From contig CM066912.1 in the NCBI GenBank assembly GCA_033964015.1, forward strand, positions 21,687,073 through 21,751,072: DNA of 64,000 bases, read 5' to 3'. Every line of letters starts with the position of its first letter. Positions within the stretch are counted from its first letter, which is position 1. The position numbers were made by a program, and so were the translations under genes. Shown in pieces: positions 44,677 to 54,929 of the stretch. This stretch comes from Scolanthus callimorphus. Taxonomy: Eukaryota > Cnidaria > Anthozoa > Actiniaria > Edwardsiidae. The notes below the pieces were generated by a model. It was given only the letters and a program-made list of their open reading frames with translations. It made no database searches and was not told the origin of the DNA.

Positions 44677-45881
44677 CATCATCATCATCATCATCATCTA
44701 TCACTCGCGAACGAGTAGGATGGTTCTCCTATTATTGTCTGTGGACCCGCAGATGGCTGACGAGGCCGATCCTAGATTGCAAATCCTGTGGCAGTGTGGG
44801 CATTCGGTAGTAGTCCCCGGAGGAAGAGAGGGGTTGATGCTACATTGCCGTTCTTTCCTTCTCTCTCTCTTCCTGGTAGCATCTCGACGTAAGCTCTCTT
44901 CATAAAGCTTAGTGCCCTCAGCCACCAAGCGCCTCCAAACAGGACGGTCTGTGGCTAGGCCTTCCCAATTGTCAACGTCTATGCCACATCTCTTGAGGTT
45001 AAACTTAAGATTATCTTTGAAACGCTTGCGTTGGCCACCCTGAGTCCGTTGGCCATACTGTAACTGGAAAACAATAGCTGCTTGGGTAAGCGATGATTAG
45101 ACATCCGCAGGACGTGACCTGTCCAGCGCAACTGGTTTCGGACAATCATAGTTTCTATACTTGTAGAGTTGGCCTCTTCCAAAACACTTATGTTTGTCCG
45201 CTTATCTTGCCAGCTGATGCCTAAGATCTTACGAAGACATCTTTGACTGTATTTTTCCAGGCTGTTCAAGTGACGCCTATAAGTCGTCCAGGTCTCGCTT
45301 GCATACAGCAGCGTCGGAATAATGACCGCCTTGTAGACACGGATTTTAGTTTCAGGACGAAGGTCCTTTTCTTCGAATACACGTTTCCTGAGCCGCCCGA
45401 AAGCGGCACAGGCACAGCTGAGCCGATGTTGTATTTCCGCATCTATATCCGCAGTGGAGGAGAGGTGACTTCCAAGGTAGGAAAATGAGTGACATTTTCT
45501 AAGATTGTGCCATTTATTTCAAGTTGTGGATCTTCTGCAGCTACCTTTGGGGGCGGCTGATACAGCACTTTGTCTTCTTGATGTTCACCTTCAGGCCAAG
45601 ACTCTCGTAAGCTTCTGTGAAGACACTCAAGGTGGTTTGGAGTTCTTCGGCAGAAATGGCGCACACAACATTGTCATCAGCATACTGAAGCTCGATCACA
45701 GAGGTTGTAGATATCTTAGTCTTTGCCTTCAATCTACTAAGGCGAAACAGCTTTCCATCCATTCTGTAGATGATTTTAACTCCGTCAGGTAACTTATCTT
45801 CGACAAGATAGAGTACAACAGAGATAAAGATTGAGAACAAGGTTGGCGCATTACACATCCTTGCTTAACTCCGGTAGTTAT
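44677..45881 (-). mobile_element. 5'-truncated RTE-type LINE with 14-bp target-site duplication
   Basis: GTTCTGGCTTTAGT at 44663-44676 is repeated exactly at 45882-45895. On the minus strand the insert begins in the RT palm and ends with an ATG/GAT trinucleotide run (plus-strand CATCATCATC at 44677-44698), the usual RTE 3' end. Confidence 0.9.
44700..45880 (-). pseudogene. RTE reverse transcriptase, C-terminal half, frameshifted
   Basis: Begins with PTLFSIFISVVLYLVEDKL (45847-45791) and carries an intact active site QYADD (YADD at 45684-45673). The thumb follows in other frames: LGLKVNIKKTK, then ALLYASETW-like residues near 45310. The RTE tail block RCLRKILGISWQDKRTNISV lies at about 45246-45187, then NQLRWTGHVLRMSNHRLPKQ. 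The end is a Cys/His motif CPHCHRIC near 44805-44780. At least three frame changes are needed. Confidence 0.8.
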
Positions 45882-46250
45882 GTTCTGGCTTTAGTATTCC
45901 TTTTTCCACTAAGTAATTATATAGCCTCTGGTTCATAATGGACATAAAGACTTTACCAATAGCTGATAAAAGAGTTATTCCCCTATAGTTTTCGGGTTTG
46001 AGGAATCGCCTTTCTTATGAATTGGGACAATTAAGCCATAGCTCCAGAGACTAGGGTACACGCCCGTGATTAGAATTTGATTGAAAAGGGAGACAAGTGG
46101 CTTTAACAAGGCGTTTCTACCACACTTTAAAAAATCGCTTAAGATATTATCCGCGTCCGGAGCTTTTCCCGATTTGAGTTTGGCAATAGCTCTGATATTT
46201 CTTGTTGGTTTATTTCAAAATCCAGAGGTCCGTTACTAGATGAAACATGT

Positions 46251-46424
46251 AGTACTTGTAAAATTATTATTGTAAAATTATAATGATATGATCAGTATTT
46301 TAGAAGGCGTAGCTTCTGTACAGTCTTCCTGGAACTTCCTTCTAACATCAAGGGAGACAAAACATCTTACCTGAAACTCGAATGCTTTAAACAAGGAGCT
46401 CCTGTGTTCTGGTGGCGAGTTCGA
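46251..46424. other. Unassigned junction
   Basis: Between the LINE and the 280-bp array; no feature. Confidence 0.2.
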
Positions 46425-47490
46425 GATTGAGAGTGATTAGAACTCCAAACGCACCGTTATCTATGTGCACACGACAAATCTGCCACGACGCTCATTGTAC
46501 CGGACGGATGACAGGAACATGACTAGCGTAGCTAAGATTGTCTCATGAGATCACAAACACCAGTCTTTTAATTAAATTAAAAGGACGGGACCTGTTGCTA
46601 TCAAAATCTGTGGTGCTTCCTTTGGAATAAAAGGAGTTTTTATTGTGTTGATTTTGTATTTTTATCGCCTCGTGTTCGCTTCGCTTTGAGAGTGGAGTAA
46701 TGAGAGTTCCAAACGCACCGTTATCTAATGTGCACCACAACAAATCGTCAAAGCACTGCCACAACACTCATGGGCGGGGCTGATGACAGGAAAATGACTA
46801 TCGTAGCTAAGATTGTCTCATGAGATCTCAAACACCAGCCTTTTAATTAAACCACACAAAGGGCGGGACCTGTTGCTATCTGTTGCAAAATCTGATGCGC
46901 TTCTAGTGGAATAAAATGCATTGTTATTGTACTTTTATCTATTTCTATTGCCTCTTGTTCTCTTCTCTTCGCTTCGAGAGTGGAGTAATGAGCATTCCAA
47001 ACGTACAGTTATCTAACTGCTCCACGAATAATCTTCAACGCATTCCACGATTCATGGGCGGGGCTGATGACAAGAAAATGACTAGCGTAGCTAAGATTGT
47101 CTAATAAGCCCTAAACACCTGCTTTTAATTAAACTTCATGGGGCGGGACCTGTTGCTATCAAAATCGGATGCGCTTCTAGTGGAATCAAATTAATTTTTA
47201 TTGTATTGATTTTAATTTTTATCGTCTCGTGCTCTCTTCGCTTCGAGACTGAAGTTATAAGAATTCCAAACGCACCGTTATCTATGTGCACCACGAAAAA
47301 TTCAAAGAATTCAAACGGCTTTGTCACGACACTCATCGAGCTGGGCTGATGACAGGGCGTGGCTAACGTAGCTACGGTTGTCTCATGTGACCGCAAACAC
47401 CAGCCTTTTAATTAAACTACAGAGGGCGGGACCTGTTGTTATCGTTATCTGATGCGCTTCTAATGGAATTAAATGAATTTTTATTATAAT
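46425..47490. repeat. Roughly 280-bp tandem repeat, about 3.7 units
   Basis: AGCTAAGATTGTCTCATGAG-type sequence recurs at about 46530, 46815, 47090 and 47370. Each unit carries CCAAACGCACCGTTATCTA, a GGGCGGGGCTGATGACAGG block, CCTTTTAATTAAA and GGGCGGGACCTGTTGCTATC. Divergence between units is 10-20 percent by eye. Confidence 0.85.
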
Positions 47491-47985
47491 CTGTAAGAAA
47501 CGTTCATCATTTTGGGAGCTTAAGTGCACAGAAAATAAAAGCCGTCGGTCTTTTTCAGGTTTTCTAAGGCTTTTTGAACATCATTGTATACCCATGATCC
47601 CTCCCGATGTTTTATTATGGCTTAATGAAATATTTGAAATTCCGTTATGCTAAAAACACGGAGTCCACAACTCGAAAAGTAAATGGCCCGGCGCATTCCA
47701 ATCCTTCGTTCAACCGACCGAGATTGTCGAGAATATTCAACCAAATGATCATGGCGACTCTATTGCTAGGGTTTCTCTGAAGTCGCTGGCGTCAGCTTAT
47801 CCTCGACATCAACGGGCCCGAGTAGTGCAGTAGCAGCAGCCCTGGTTCATAACTAACCGCGACGAATTTAAAGAAGCCGACAGAGAGAAGTACGGTTAGT
47901 TCTAAGACAGAAAGAGTTTTGAAGGTGAAAGTACCTCTCACCGTGTAGTGGTGTGAATTGGTATCTTCCAAAGAGCGATTGTTCC
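47491..47985. other. Unassigned
   Basis: No coding or repeat signal except the start of the following minisatellite. Confidence 0.25.
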
Positions 47986-49320
47986 TTAATGTTCACCGAG
48001 AGGTGGACCGTGCCTTAGTGTCCTCCGACAGGTTGAGGATTGGTTGTGCCTTAGTGTCCACCGAGAGGTGCGACTTAGTGTCCACCAAGAGGTGCGACCT
48101 AGTGCCCACTAAGAAGTGCGATTTAGTGTCTACCAAGAGGTGCGACTTAGTGTCCACTAAGAAGTGCGATTTAGTGTCCACCAAGAGGTGCGACTTAGTG
48201 CCCACTAAGAAGTGCGACTTAGTGCCCACTAAGAAGTGCGATTTAGTGTGTCCACCATGAGGTGCGACTTAGTGTCCACTAAGAAGTGCGACTAAGTGTC
48301 TACCAAGAGGTGCGACTTGGTGCCCACTAAGAAGTGCGACTTAGTGCCCACTAAGAAGTGCGATTTAGTGTGTCCACCATGAGGTGCGACTTAGTGTCCA
48401 CTAAGAAGTGCGACTAAGTGTCTACCAAGAGGTGCGACTTGGTGCCCACTAAGAGGTGCGACTTATTGTTCACCAAGAGGTGCGACTTAGTGTCCACTCT
48501 AGTCCACTCAGAAGTGCGATTTAGTGTCCACCAAGAGGTGCGACTTGGTGTCCACTAAGAAGTGCGATTTAGTGTCCACCAAGAGGTGCGACTTAGTGCC
48601 CACTAAGAAGTGCGATTTAGTGTGTCCACCATGAGGTGCGACTTAGTGACCACCAAGAAGTGCGACTAAGTGTCCACCAAGAGGTGCGACTTGGTGCCCA
48701 CTAAAAGGTGCGACTTATTGTCCACCAAGAGGTGCGACTTAGTGTCCACTAAAAAGTGTGATTTAGTGTGTCCACCATGAGGTGCGACTTAGTGTCCACT
48801 AAGAAGTGCGACTTATTGTTCACCAAGAGGTGCGACTTAGTGTCCACTCAGAAGTGCGATTTAGTGTCCACCAAGAGGTGCGACTGTGTTTCCACTAAGA
48901 AGTGCGATTTAGTGTCCACCAAGAGGTGCGACTTAGTGCCCACTGAGAAATGCGATTTAGTGTCCACCAAGAGGTGCGACTTAGTGCCCACTGAGAGGTG
49001 CGACTTTTTGTCCACCAAGAGGCGCGACTAAGTGCCCACTTAATTTAATTCCCAGCAAAAAGTGCGACTTGCTGCCCACCAAGAAGTGCGACTTGCTGCC
49101 CACCAAGAAGTGCGACTTGCTGCCCACCAAGAAGTGCGACTGAGTGCCTACCAGGAAGTGCGGCTTAGTTCCCTCCAAGAAGTGCGACTAAGTGTCCACC
49201 ATGAAGTGCGGTCCGGCTTAATGCCCACCAAGAAGTGCTACTTAGTGCTCACCAAGTGCGACGTAGCGTCCACCAAGAAGTGCGACTAAGTGTCCACCAA
49301 GAAAGTACGACTAAGTGTCG
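47986..49320. repeat. 24-bp minisatellite (about 50 units) with octapeptide coding potential
   Basis: Unit: AGGTGCGACTTAGTGTCCACCAAG with variants GAAGTGCGA and TGCCCACTAAG. Because 24 is divisible by three, several frames stay open over many units: plus strand gives (KRCDLVST)n, for example 47958-48260 and 48768-49031; minus strand gives (SHLLVDTK)n. A two-base insertion (GTGTGTCCACCATG) recurs about 48240, 48362, 48615 and 48763, a higher-order pattern. From 49062 the unit changes to GAAGTGCGACTTGCTGCCCACCAA. Confidence 0.9.
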
Positions 49321-50084
49321 ACCAAGAAAAACTGTTTCCCAATATAGAGTCCTGAAGTGATGACGTCACAAAAACACAAGGGACAATATTTGTCCCTTGA
49401 TTTCGAAGGGAATATGGATTAGGCACAACAGTTTGGAACTGAGTCCAAAATACAGTGATTTGTTAAAGAAAATGAGTTTTATCGGAGCTCCATTGCGGCC
49501 GAAGGCCGTAGAGCGTCAAGCACCATACCTAAGAAAAAAGCGTCGAAAAAGAAATCCAAAAGGTACGGCAGGCGCCGAAAATGATCGCAAATGTAAGAAA
49601 TCCACGGGGTACCCAAAACTTCACAGGCGCCAACTATCGCAAATGAGTCGAAGTCATTTTTGAACGTCGACAGTCCTTTCCCGCGCCGACGGTGAAGCCT
49701 GTACCATTCGCAGTCGCTTTAATGCATCTAGTCTTCTTCGCAGCAGTCATGCGCTCATAACGTCACAACATGGCGGTATGGCAGTGTGGGGTGAGGGGTG
49801 GGTGGTCGGGGGGAATGCTGCTCACGTGACAGACTACAGGAAACCCAATTAGCACTTATTGGATGAGGTTAAGCATGATAGTGAGAATTGTCAACGCCGA
49901 GGTTTGTGTTATCTGCCGAAGCGAAGTTGAGATTTCAATAATTGTTTTATTATTCATCAACCAGCAATTATCAATAGACATTTTTTTTTTCTTGAAAAGC
50001 ATACGGAGAAAAGCTATGTACAATGGCAACCTTGTTTTTGTTTCATTAGCACAGAAATATATAACTGGGAGCTCAGCTTTTAGA
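49321..50084. other. Unassigned, some coding-like composition
   Basis: An 88-codon frame at 49397-49663 has a basic stretch (RKKRRKRNPKG) but no start or splice context that convinces. No further features. Confidence 0.25.
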
Positions 50085-50237
50085 TAGCCTGCTTGCAGGC
50101 GGTACTGGGTGTTTTTATCGCGGAAAACCCGGTCCGTTCGGTGATCGGGCGCCATCTTGAAATGTGACCGCGCACCTCAACATTCCAAGATGGCGCCGAT
50201 CAGCGAACGGACCGCAGTACCGCCTGTAAGCAGGCTA
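50085..50237. repeat. Fold-back hairpin element
   Basis: TAGCCTGCTTGCAGGCGGTA at 50085 pairs with TACCGCCTGTAAGCAGGCTA ending at 50237, and GGTCCGTTCGGTGATCGG / CCGATCAGCGAACGGACC pair inside. A diverged copy is at 38705-38850. Confidence 0.85.
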
Positions 50238-50351
50238 CTTTTAGCCAGTGGCTAAATCTATATTACCTACTAAACGAAGTCAACGATGAGGTATTGATCG
50301 GCGAAACGTTTTTTTTTTAACTTCAGCTACGCCCATTGGTATTTTCCACTT

Positions 50352-50727
50352 CGTGTCAAGAGTGGATTACCAAGTGTTTCCATATTTACTATGAACGCGC
50401 GAATCACAGTCAGAAAAGTGTCTATTTTTAGAACTAGGATTCCCGCTAAAATTGCGTCATCCACAGGGTTCCCACTTTCTCGCCACGCAAACAGTTGTGA
50501 GATCCAGTCTAAAATGAAATCGCAGATCAATCGAAAAACCTTTAAAGTCGCAAAGGTAAGGTAGAATATTCTGTATTTATTGTGTATTGGGTATACGAGC
50601 ATTCGAACCTGAGCATTCGAATACTTTCTCGCGCGAAATTCAAATCTAAAATAGACACTTTTCTGGCTGTGATGTGGACAAATACTGTACGAAAGATTCT
50701 AACTCTTGTTAATCCACTCTTGTTCGT
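50352..50727. repeat. Fold-back element, about 75-bp arms
   Basis: AAGAGTGGATTACCAAG on the left with CTTGTTAATCCACTCTT on the right, and CAGTCAGAAAAGTGTCTATTTT with AAAATAGACACTTTTCTGGCTG inside. Confidence 0.75.
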
Positions 50728-51149
50728 ATTCAATTCAAATAGCCTTAACTAGTGGATGTTTAGAAATCCTGAGCAATGAACTCTCGGCAAAAATCATAAC
50801 TGATTCAACGAGAATATTGGCAGAATTGGCTTTCGCTTCCGAAAAGAAAACCAACATGGCGGCCAAACCTATTGGCTTGCGTTATGGCGTCATTAGAGTG
50901 CATCAATCCTAATGTCTGAAGTTTGACGTCACGAACTGCGCGACAACATGCTTTCGCTGTGTACTCTTAGCCAATCAGGGTGTCTTAATTCTGCTTGATA
51001 TCATGATCGAACGAAATACATTCTGTACGCGACTGCAGAATTGTGCTACGCAAATAATAATGTGTTTACAAAACGCCAGGACTACAAGTGTGTCTTGGAG
51101 AAATAATAAGCACCGTAGGGTCTAAATCTTAATCCCCTTTTTACAGATA
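50728..51149. other. Unassigned
   Basis: No supported gene or repeat. Confidence 0.25.
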
Positions 51150-52130
51150 TGTTATTTGGGGATGAGCTTCAAAACAACTGAAGGATATAATTTGCGATCA
51201 GAATCGGGGCCAAGTTCGAAAGCAAAAGTAGAAGTGGGCAGTATAACAATCCCTCCACAAGTGGATCGTACTCCACACAGCACAACAGGCGAAAGGAGTC
51301 TCAGAAGAGCTCTCAGAACCAGAAGCAACAGTCGATGTAAACCACAATCCAGCATTGTGGTAAGTGGCGACAATACATTTATTGCGGGTAATATATCTAA
51401 CCGTGCATCAAACTGGGAACTGATCACATCAGATCCTGGCATCATTGAGACTGTTACTGGCTACCAAATAGAATTTGATGGCATCCCCTGCCAATCTTTT
51501 ATACCTCATGCTAGGTTTTCAGAAGGGGAGAGCAAAATTATTGCTGCAGCAGAAGGGGAATTCATCTCCACTGTCTTTACCAGACTTAAAAGCATGGGTC
51601 ACATAGACTTCTTTTAAATTTGAAAAGGCTAATGAGCATGTTACATAGCATCATTTCAAAATTGAACCCCTCCAGTCAGCAGCCCAGATGTTAAAAATAA
51701 CTATTGGATGGCAGTACTTGACCTGAAGGATACACATTACTCGGTATCAGTTCATCGAGACTACAGAAAATATCTCAAGTTTGAGTTTAACGGCTTGTTC
51801 TTTGAGTATACAAGCCTTTGCGAATGGCTGGCTTCAGCCCCTGATCGGGTGTTCACTAAACTTACAAAACCCATTTTTGCCACCCTAAGGGAGAAAGGAA
51901 TCTCTTAATTGGCTTTATTGATGATATCCTCCATCTGGCAAAAGATCTGGGAAAAAAATTATCGTGGGGCATCACGCAGACAGTGACATTACTTAAATCT
52001 CTGGGGTTACTATCCATGAGACTAAATCTGTCACCACCCCTGCACAAAAAGCCAAGTTTCTTGGATTTCTACTTAACGTAAGGGACATGACCATGTCTGT
52101 GGTCTCTGAATACTTGCAAGCATAGAACGT
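51150..52130 (+). pseudogene. DIRS-type reverse transcriptase fragment, frameshifted
   Basis: 51156-51617 reads as the N-terminal part before the RT: a Ser/Arg-rich leader, then SNWELITSDPGIIETVTGY, a conserved DIRS Pol block. 51708-51908 carries VLDLKDTHYSVSVHRDYRKY, the first catalytic Asp region, and SAPDRVFTKLTKPI. After a one-base shift at about 51905 the active site FIDD follows at 51914-51925. Similarity fades after about 52110. Independent of and opposite in strand to the relic at 25710-28434. RNase H and recombinase are missing. Confidence 0.75.
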
Positions 52131-52330
52131 GCACAGAAAGAAAAGGCAAATCCCTATTAGGCAGGCCGCTTAAGTTGTAGGCCTTATGGTGACTGTTTTC
52201 GCAGGTGTTGAGTATGCACCGCTCTTCAATCTTCAATAGATTCCCCCCCCCCCCCGGAGTCCCCCTCCCCCGGAATTTCAATAACCTTTCTTTGTTTTTG
52301 AAGTTTCTATCTATATATTAATACCGTAAG
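52131..52330. other. Unassigned with a C-run
   Basis: 13 C at 52243-52255, otherwise nothing. Confidence 0.25.
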
Positions 52331-52960
52331 GAAATCGTGTCGACACTCGCTCCGCTCAGCCCTGAGCTGTGACGCCAAAAGAAGTTCGCAAACCCGAAGG
52401 GAAGGTGGAAATCTGGACCATGGGCGTGTTTTTGTTGGAAAAGATTCACCTCGGGCTAAGTTCTAATTCAAGCGATTTCTTAAGCGAGGGACAAAGCCGC
52501 CATCGCCGCCATGTTGAAAATCTCCCACAGAAACTAAAAAAGAACTCGGTTCGCGCAGCCGAAAGCACCAAAGACGTTGAAACCTACATGGTTCTCTTAC
52601 AGATTACATACAGGAATGTGAAGGGATAATTCTAACTTGAAATTTTGAGCTGAGAAAAATTTTCATTCAAGTTTCAACAAACGTACACACTACCTTGCTT
52701 CCCTCGGAGCACGCGCTAAGTCATGCTAAGTCGAAATTACACATTTACAAAACAAAGTCCGTGAAAGTCATGAATAATATTCTCTAAGTATAAATCCTGA
52801 CGGCTCTATCGCAAAACGAAGGACAAAATCCCGAAGAGAAGGAGGAAATTCCTCCAGTGGGACATGTTTTTGTTGGAAAAGATTCACTTGGCCTATTAAG
52901 TTCTAATTCAAGCTATTTTTTAAGTGAGGGATAAAGCCGAAAAAATATAAATAATATAAA
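52331..52960 (+). repeat. Diverged direct repeat pair (about 150 bp)
   Basis: GTTTTTGTTGGAAAAGATTCAC...AAGTTCTAATTCAAGC...TTAAG.GAGGGA.AAAGCCG occurs at about 52427-52500 and again at 52866-52940; preceding CGAAGGGAAGGTGGAAAT / CGAAGAGAAGGAGGAAAT also match. The first copy lies in an 86-codon open frame of no recognised function. Confidence 0.65.
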
Positions 52961-53590
52961 CTAAAAAAAATTATTAGTCCTTAGAACATTTTTACTTGAC
53001 CTGTTTCTTCTCTCCCCTCACTGAGATATAAACAATTCCGAAGTAAAATAGCGCTTTCGATTTTCAGTCACGGGTTCTTTGACCGATTTGAGAGACGGAC
53101 ACACGCGTGATTTTGTCGCACCAAAATCAGGGAGACCAGTGCAAAAAAAAAATATCCTTTTGGGCTCACTTCATTTATTTCGGCATGGTGGGACGTTGGT
53201 ACTCATGCTGATGGGAGGTGTTAGTAATGTAAATCCAGCAGTTTATGGAAGGGGGAAATCACGAACCCCTTCCCACATCCATATGGCCGATTTTTTTTCC
53301 GTTTTTTTTTTAAATAGAGAACACTTTAAGTAAAATAATTTCCCCCTTACACTCAGTGAATTTTTCACGGGCATCAGCTAGTATCATATATTTTTCGAAT
53401 GGGATGAAGAAATCAGAATACTCACGGGAATGCCACTTGATCCGAAATAGGAAAACACAACACCAAATCCAACAGGTCTATCGGCAGTTGTATTTAATAT
53501 CCACACTCCCCCTTGAATTCAAGGGTGGTGGTATCAAACGCACTGGAATTCCAGGGTGGAGGGAAAAAGTGCTAGTTTATGTTATCTATA
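52961..53590. other. Unassigned
   Basis: Short ORFs only; GAATTCAAGGGTGG...GGAATTCCAGGGTGG is a minor local repeat near 53514-53560. Confidence 0.25.
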
Positions 53591-53841
53591 GAGCGGATTT
53601 CACATGACTGTCTAGACTTGTTATGTAATTGCGATTGCTTTGCGTTCTCATTGGCTACTCGTTTTTCTCAGCCAATCAAATCTTTAGTAAATACAATTGC
53701 ATAATTACTTAGAAATTGGTTCGGCTTGTGATTGGCTGAGAGAAAAGCCATTTAGGAGCAAGTGGTGATTTCTCTCGATTCTGATTGGCTAGTGATTGCT
53801 CAATTGCAATTGTTTTCACGACAGTCATGTGAAATCCGCTC
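53591..53841. mobile_element. MITE with 22-bp perfect TIRs
   Basis: GAGCGGATTTCACATGACTG at 53591 and CAGTCATGTGAAATCCGCTC ending at 53841. Internal CAGCCAATCA and TGATTGGCTGA form further inverted pairs. A related end, TTTTCACGAGAGTAACTTTAAAACCGCTC, lies at 54663-54692. Confidence 0.8.
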
Positions 53842-54929
53842 TTGACTAAAGACCTCTATTGCGGAATAAAACGGCAAGCTAAGGATTTCGTGCAGTACCG
53901 CTTTAAATTGACCTTTATTTCATTTTTTCATTGCTTGTGTATTACATTTTGTCTATTGCTATTGTTATGGCATTAGTTTTCGTAGTCTTCTTTCTTGCAT
54001 TGACAGAGCTAGACCAGGAAACTGAAACAAAACAAAAACAGCTGAATGGAAGTAAACTCTGCTTTACAATCCCGGTTTCCATACATTTGCAGCTGTATTT
54101 TTTTTTTTAATTTAAATGAGCATTTTATGACGTCACTTTACCGCATAGTCGGCCCTTGCGGACCATCTCCGAACACAGGAATCACACTCAAGAATCAGAA
54201 CGCCAGTGTCTAGTGTAATTCTAGAACTCAAACATGGTACCGTAAACAAATTGCTCCCGCGCAGAACAGCGTTTTCCTTCGATTTGCGGACTGTCGCAAA
54301 AGAAGGGTCTAAACCAAACTGAACTAATTAAACAAACAAACGAGAAACAAGCACACAAAGCTCAAGCTTGTCTTCAGCAGCATCCCGTATCTGAGGCGCG
54401 CTTGGCTTGCGGGGAGCGTTACATGACTCTGATCCGGGAGGCTGCGAGTTCATGGACTAGCCGACAAAGGCAAGACTATCCCTTATACCAAAGACGATTG
54501 GTCGAGATTGCGTAGAGAATACAATTACACAATATGTGTTTCAAGAAAATATCCCCCCCCCCCCCCCCCCCACGGAAGGGTGTTGAGAATAGCCACTTCG
54601 CTCTCTGACTGATTTGTTGTTGAATTACTACTGCATGGATGGTGATTATATACTCATGAATTGTTTTCACGAGAGTAACTTTAAAACCGCTCTATGAAGC
54701 TACCGATTCCTTATATAATTTGGATGGTAAAATAAACAAAAAAAAAAACAAGCAAAATACGTAAAGTGTTGGGCATGATACCCTTTATCCTTTAATCTTC
54801 ATAATGGTTTGTATGTCGACATAACCGTCCTGGACACAAGAGCTTCGAATAAAATCGCTGCCATTTGTTTCTTAAATATATGTTTTGGTAGTTTCCTTAA
54901 TTTTCCTGGAACACTTTTGCAGATCCTTG
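53842..54929. other. Unassigned, with a C-run and a MITE-end relic
   Basis: 19 C at 54553-54571. The segment 54650-54695 resembles the right end of the 53591-53841 MITE. No gene. Confidence 0.3.

Larger units (their letters stand above)
42851..46250 (-). mobile_element. 5'-truncated LINE on the minus strand, interrupted by an RTE copy
   Basis: Minus-strand RT gene (46250-43020) followed by a 3' UTR ending in a TATGTC microsatellite (plus-strand GACATAGACATAGACATAG at 42856-42874). The RTE insertion at 44677-45881 splits the RT palm. Confidence 0.8.
43020..46250 (-). pseudogene. LINE reverse transcriptase with Cys/His C-terminus, interrupted
   Basis: From 46200 downward: KLKSGKAPDADNILSDFLK, then SLWSYGLIVPIHKKG near 46070, and LVEKGILKPEQQ up to the insertion at 45896. 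After the insertion: QGFRKGQGTTDSIFILKSL at about 44665-44605, CFVDFSKAFDSIPRRLLFEK (first catalytic Asp), GVKQGCMISPTLS, and the active-site YADD at 44250-44239. A long open part (44129-43218) contains SEVWGVDSKG, LLGVNRYCTSLACRSEVGR and ends near CQICKAG, a zinc-like terminus continued in another frame (HFLSKC). Clade not assigned: the long C-terminal region is unlike CR1 or RTE. Confidence 0.75.
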
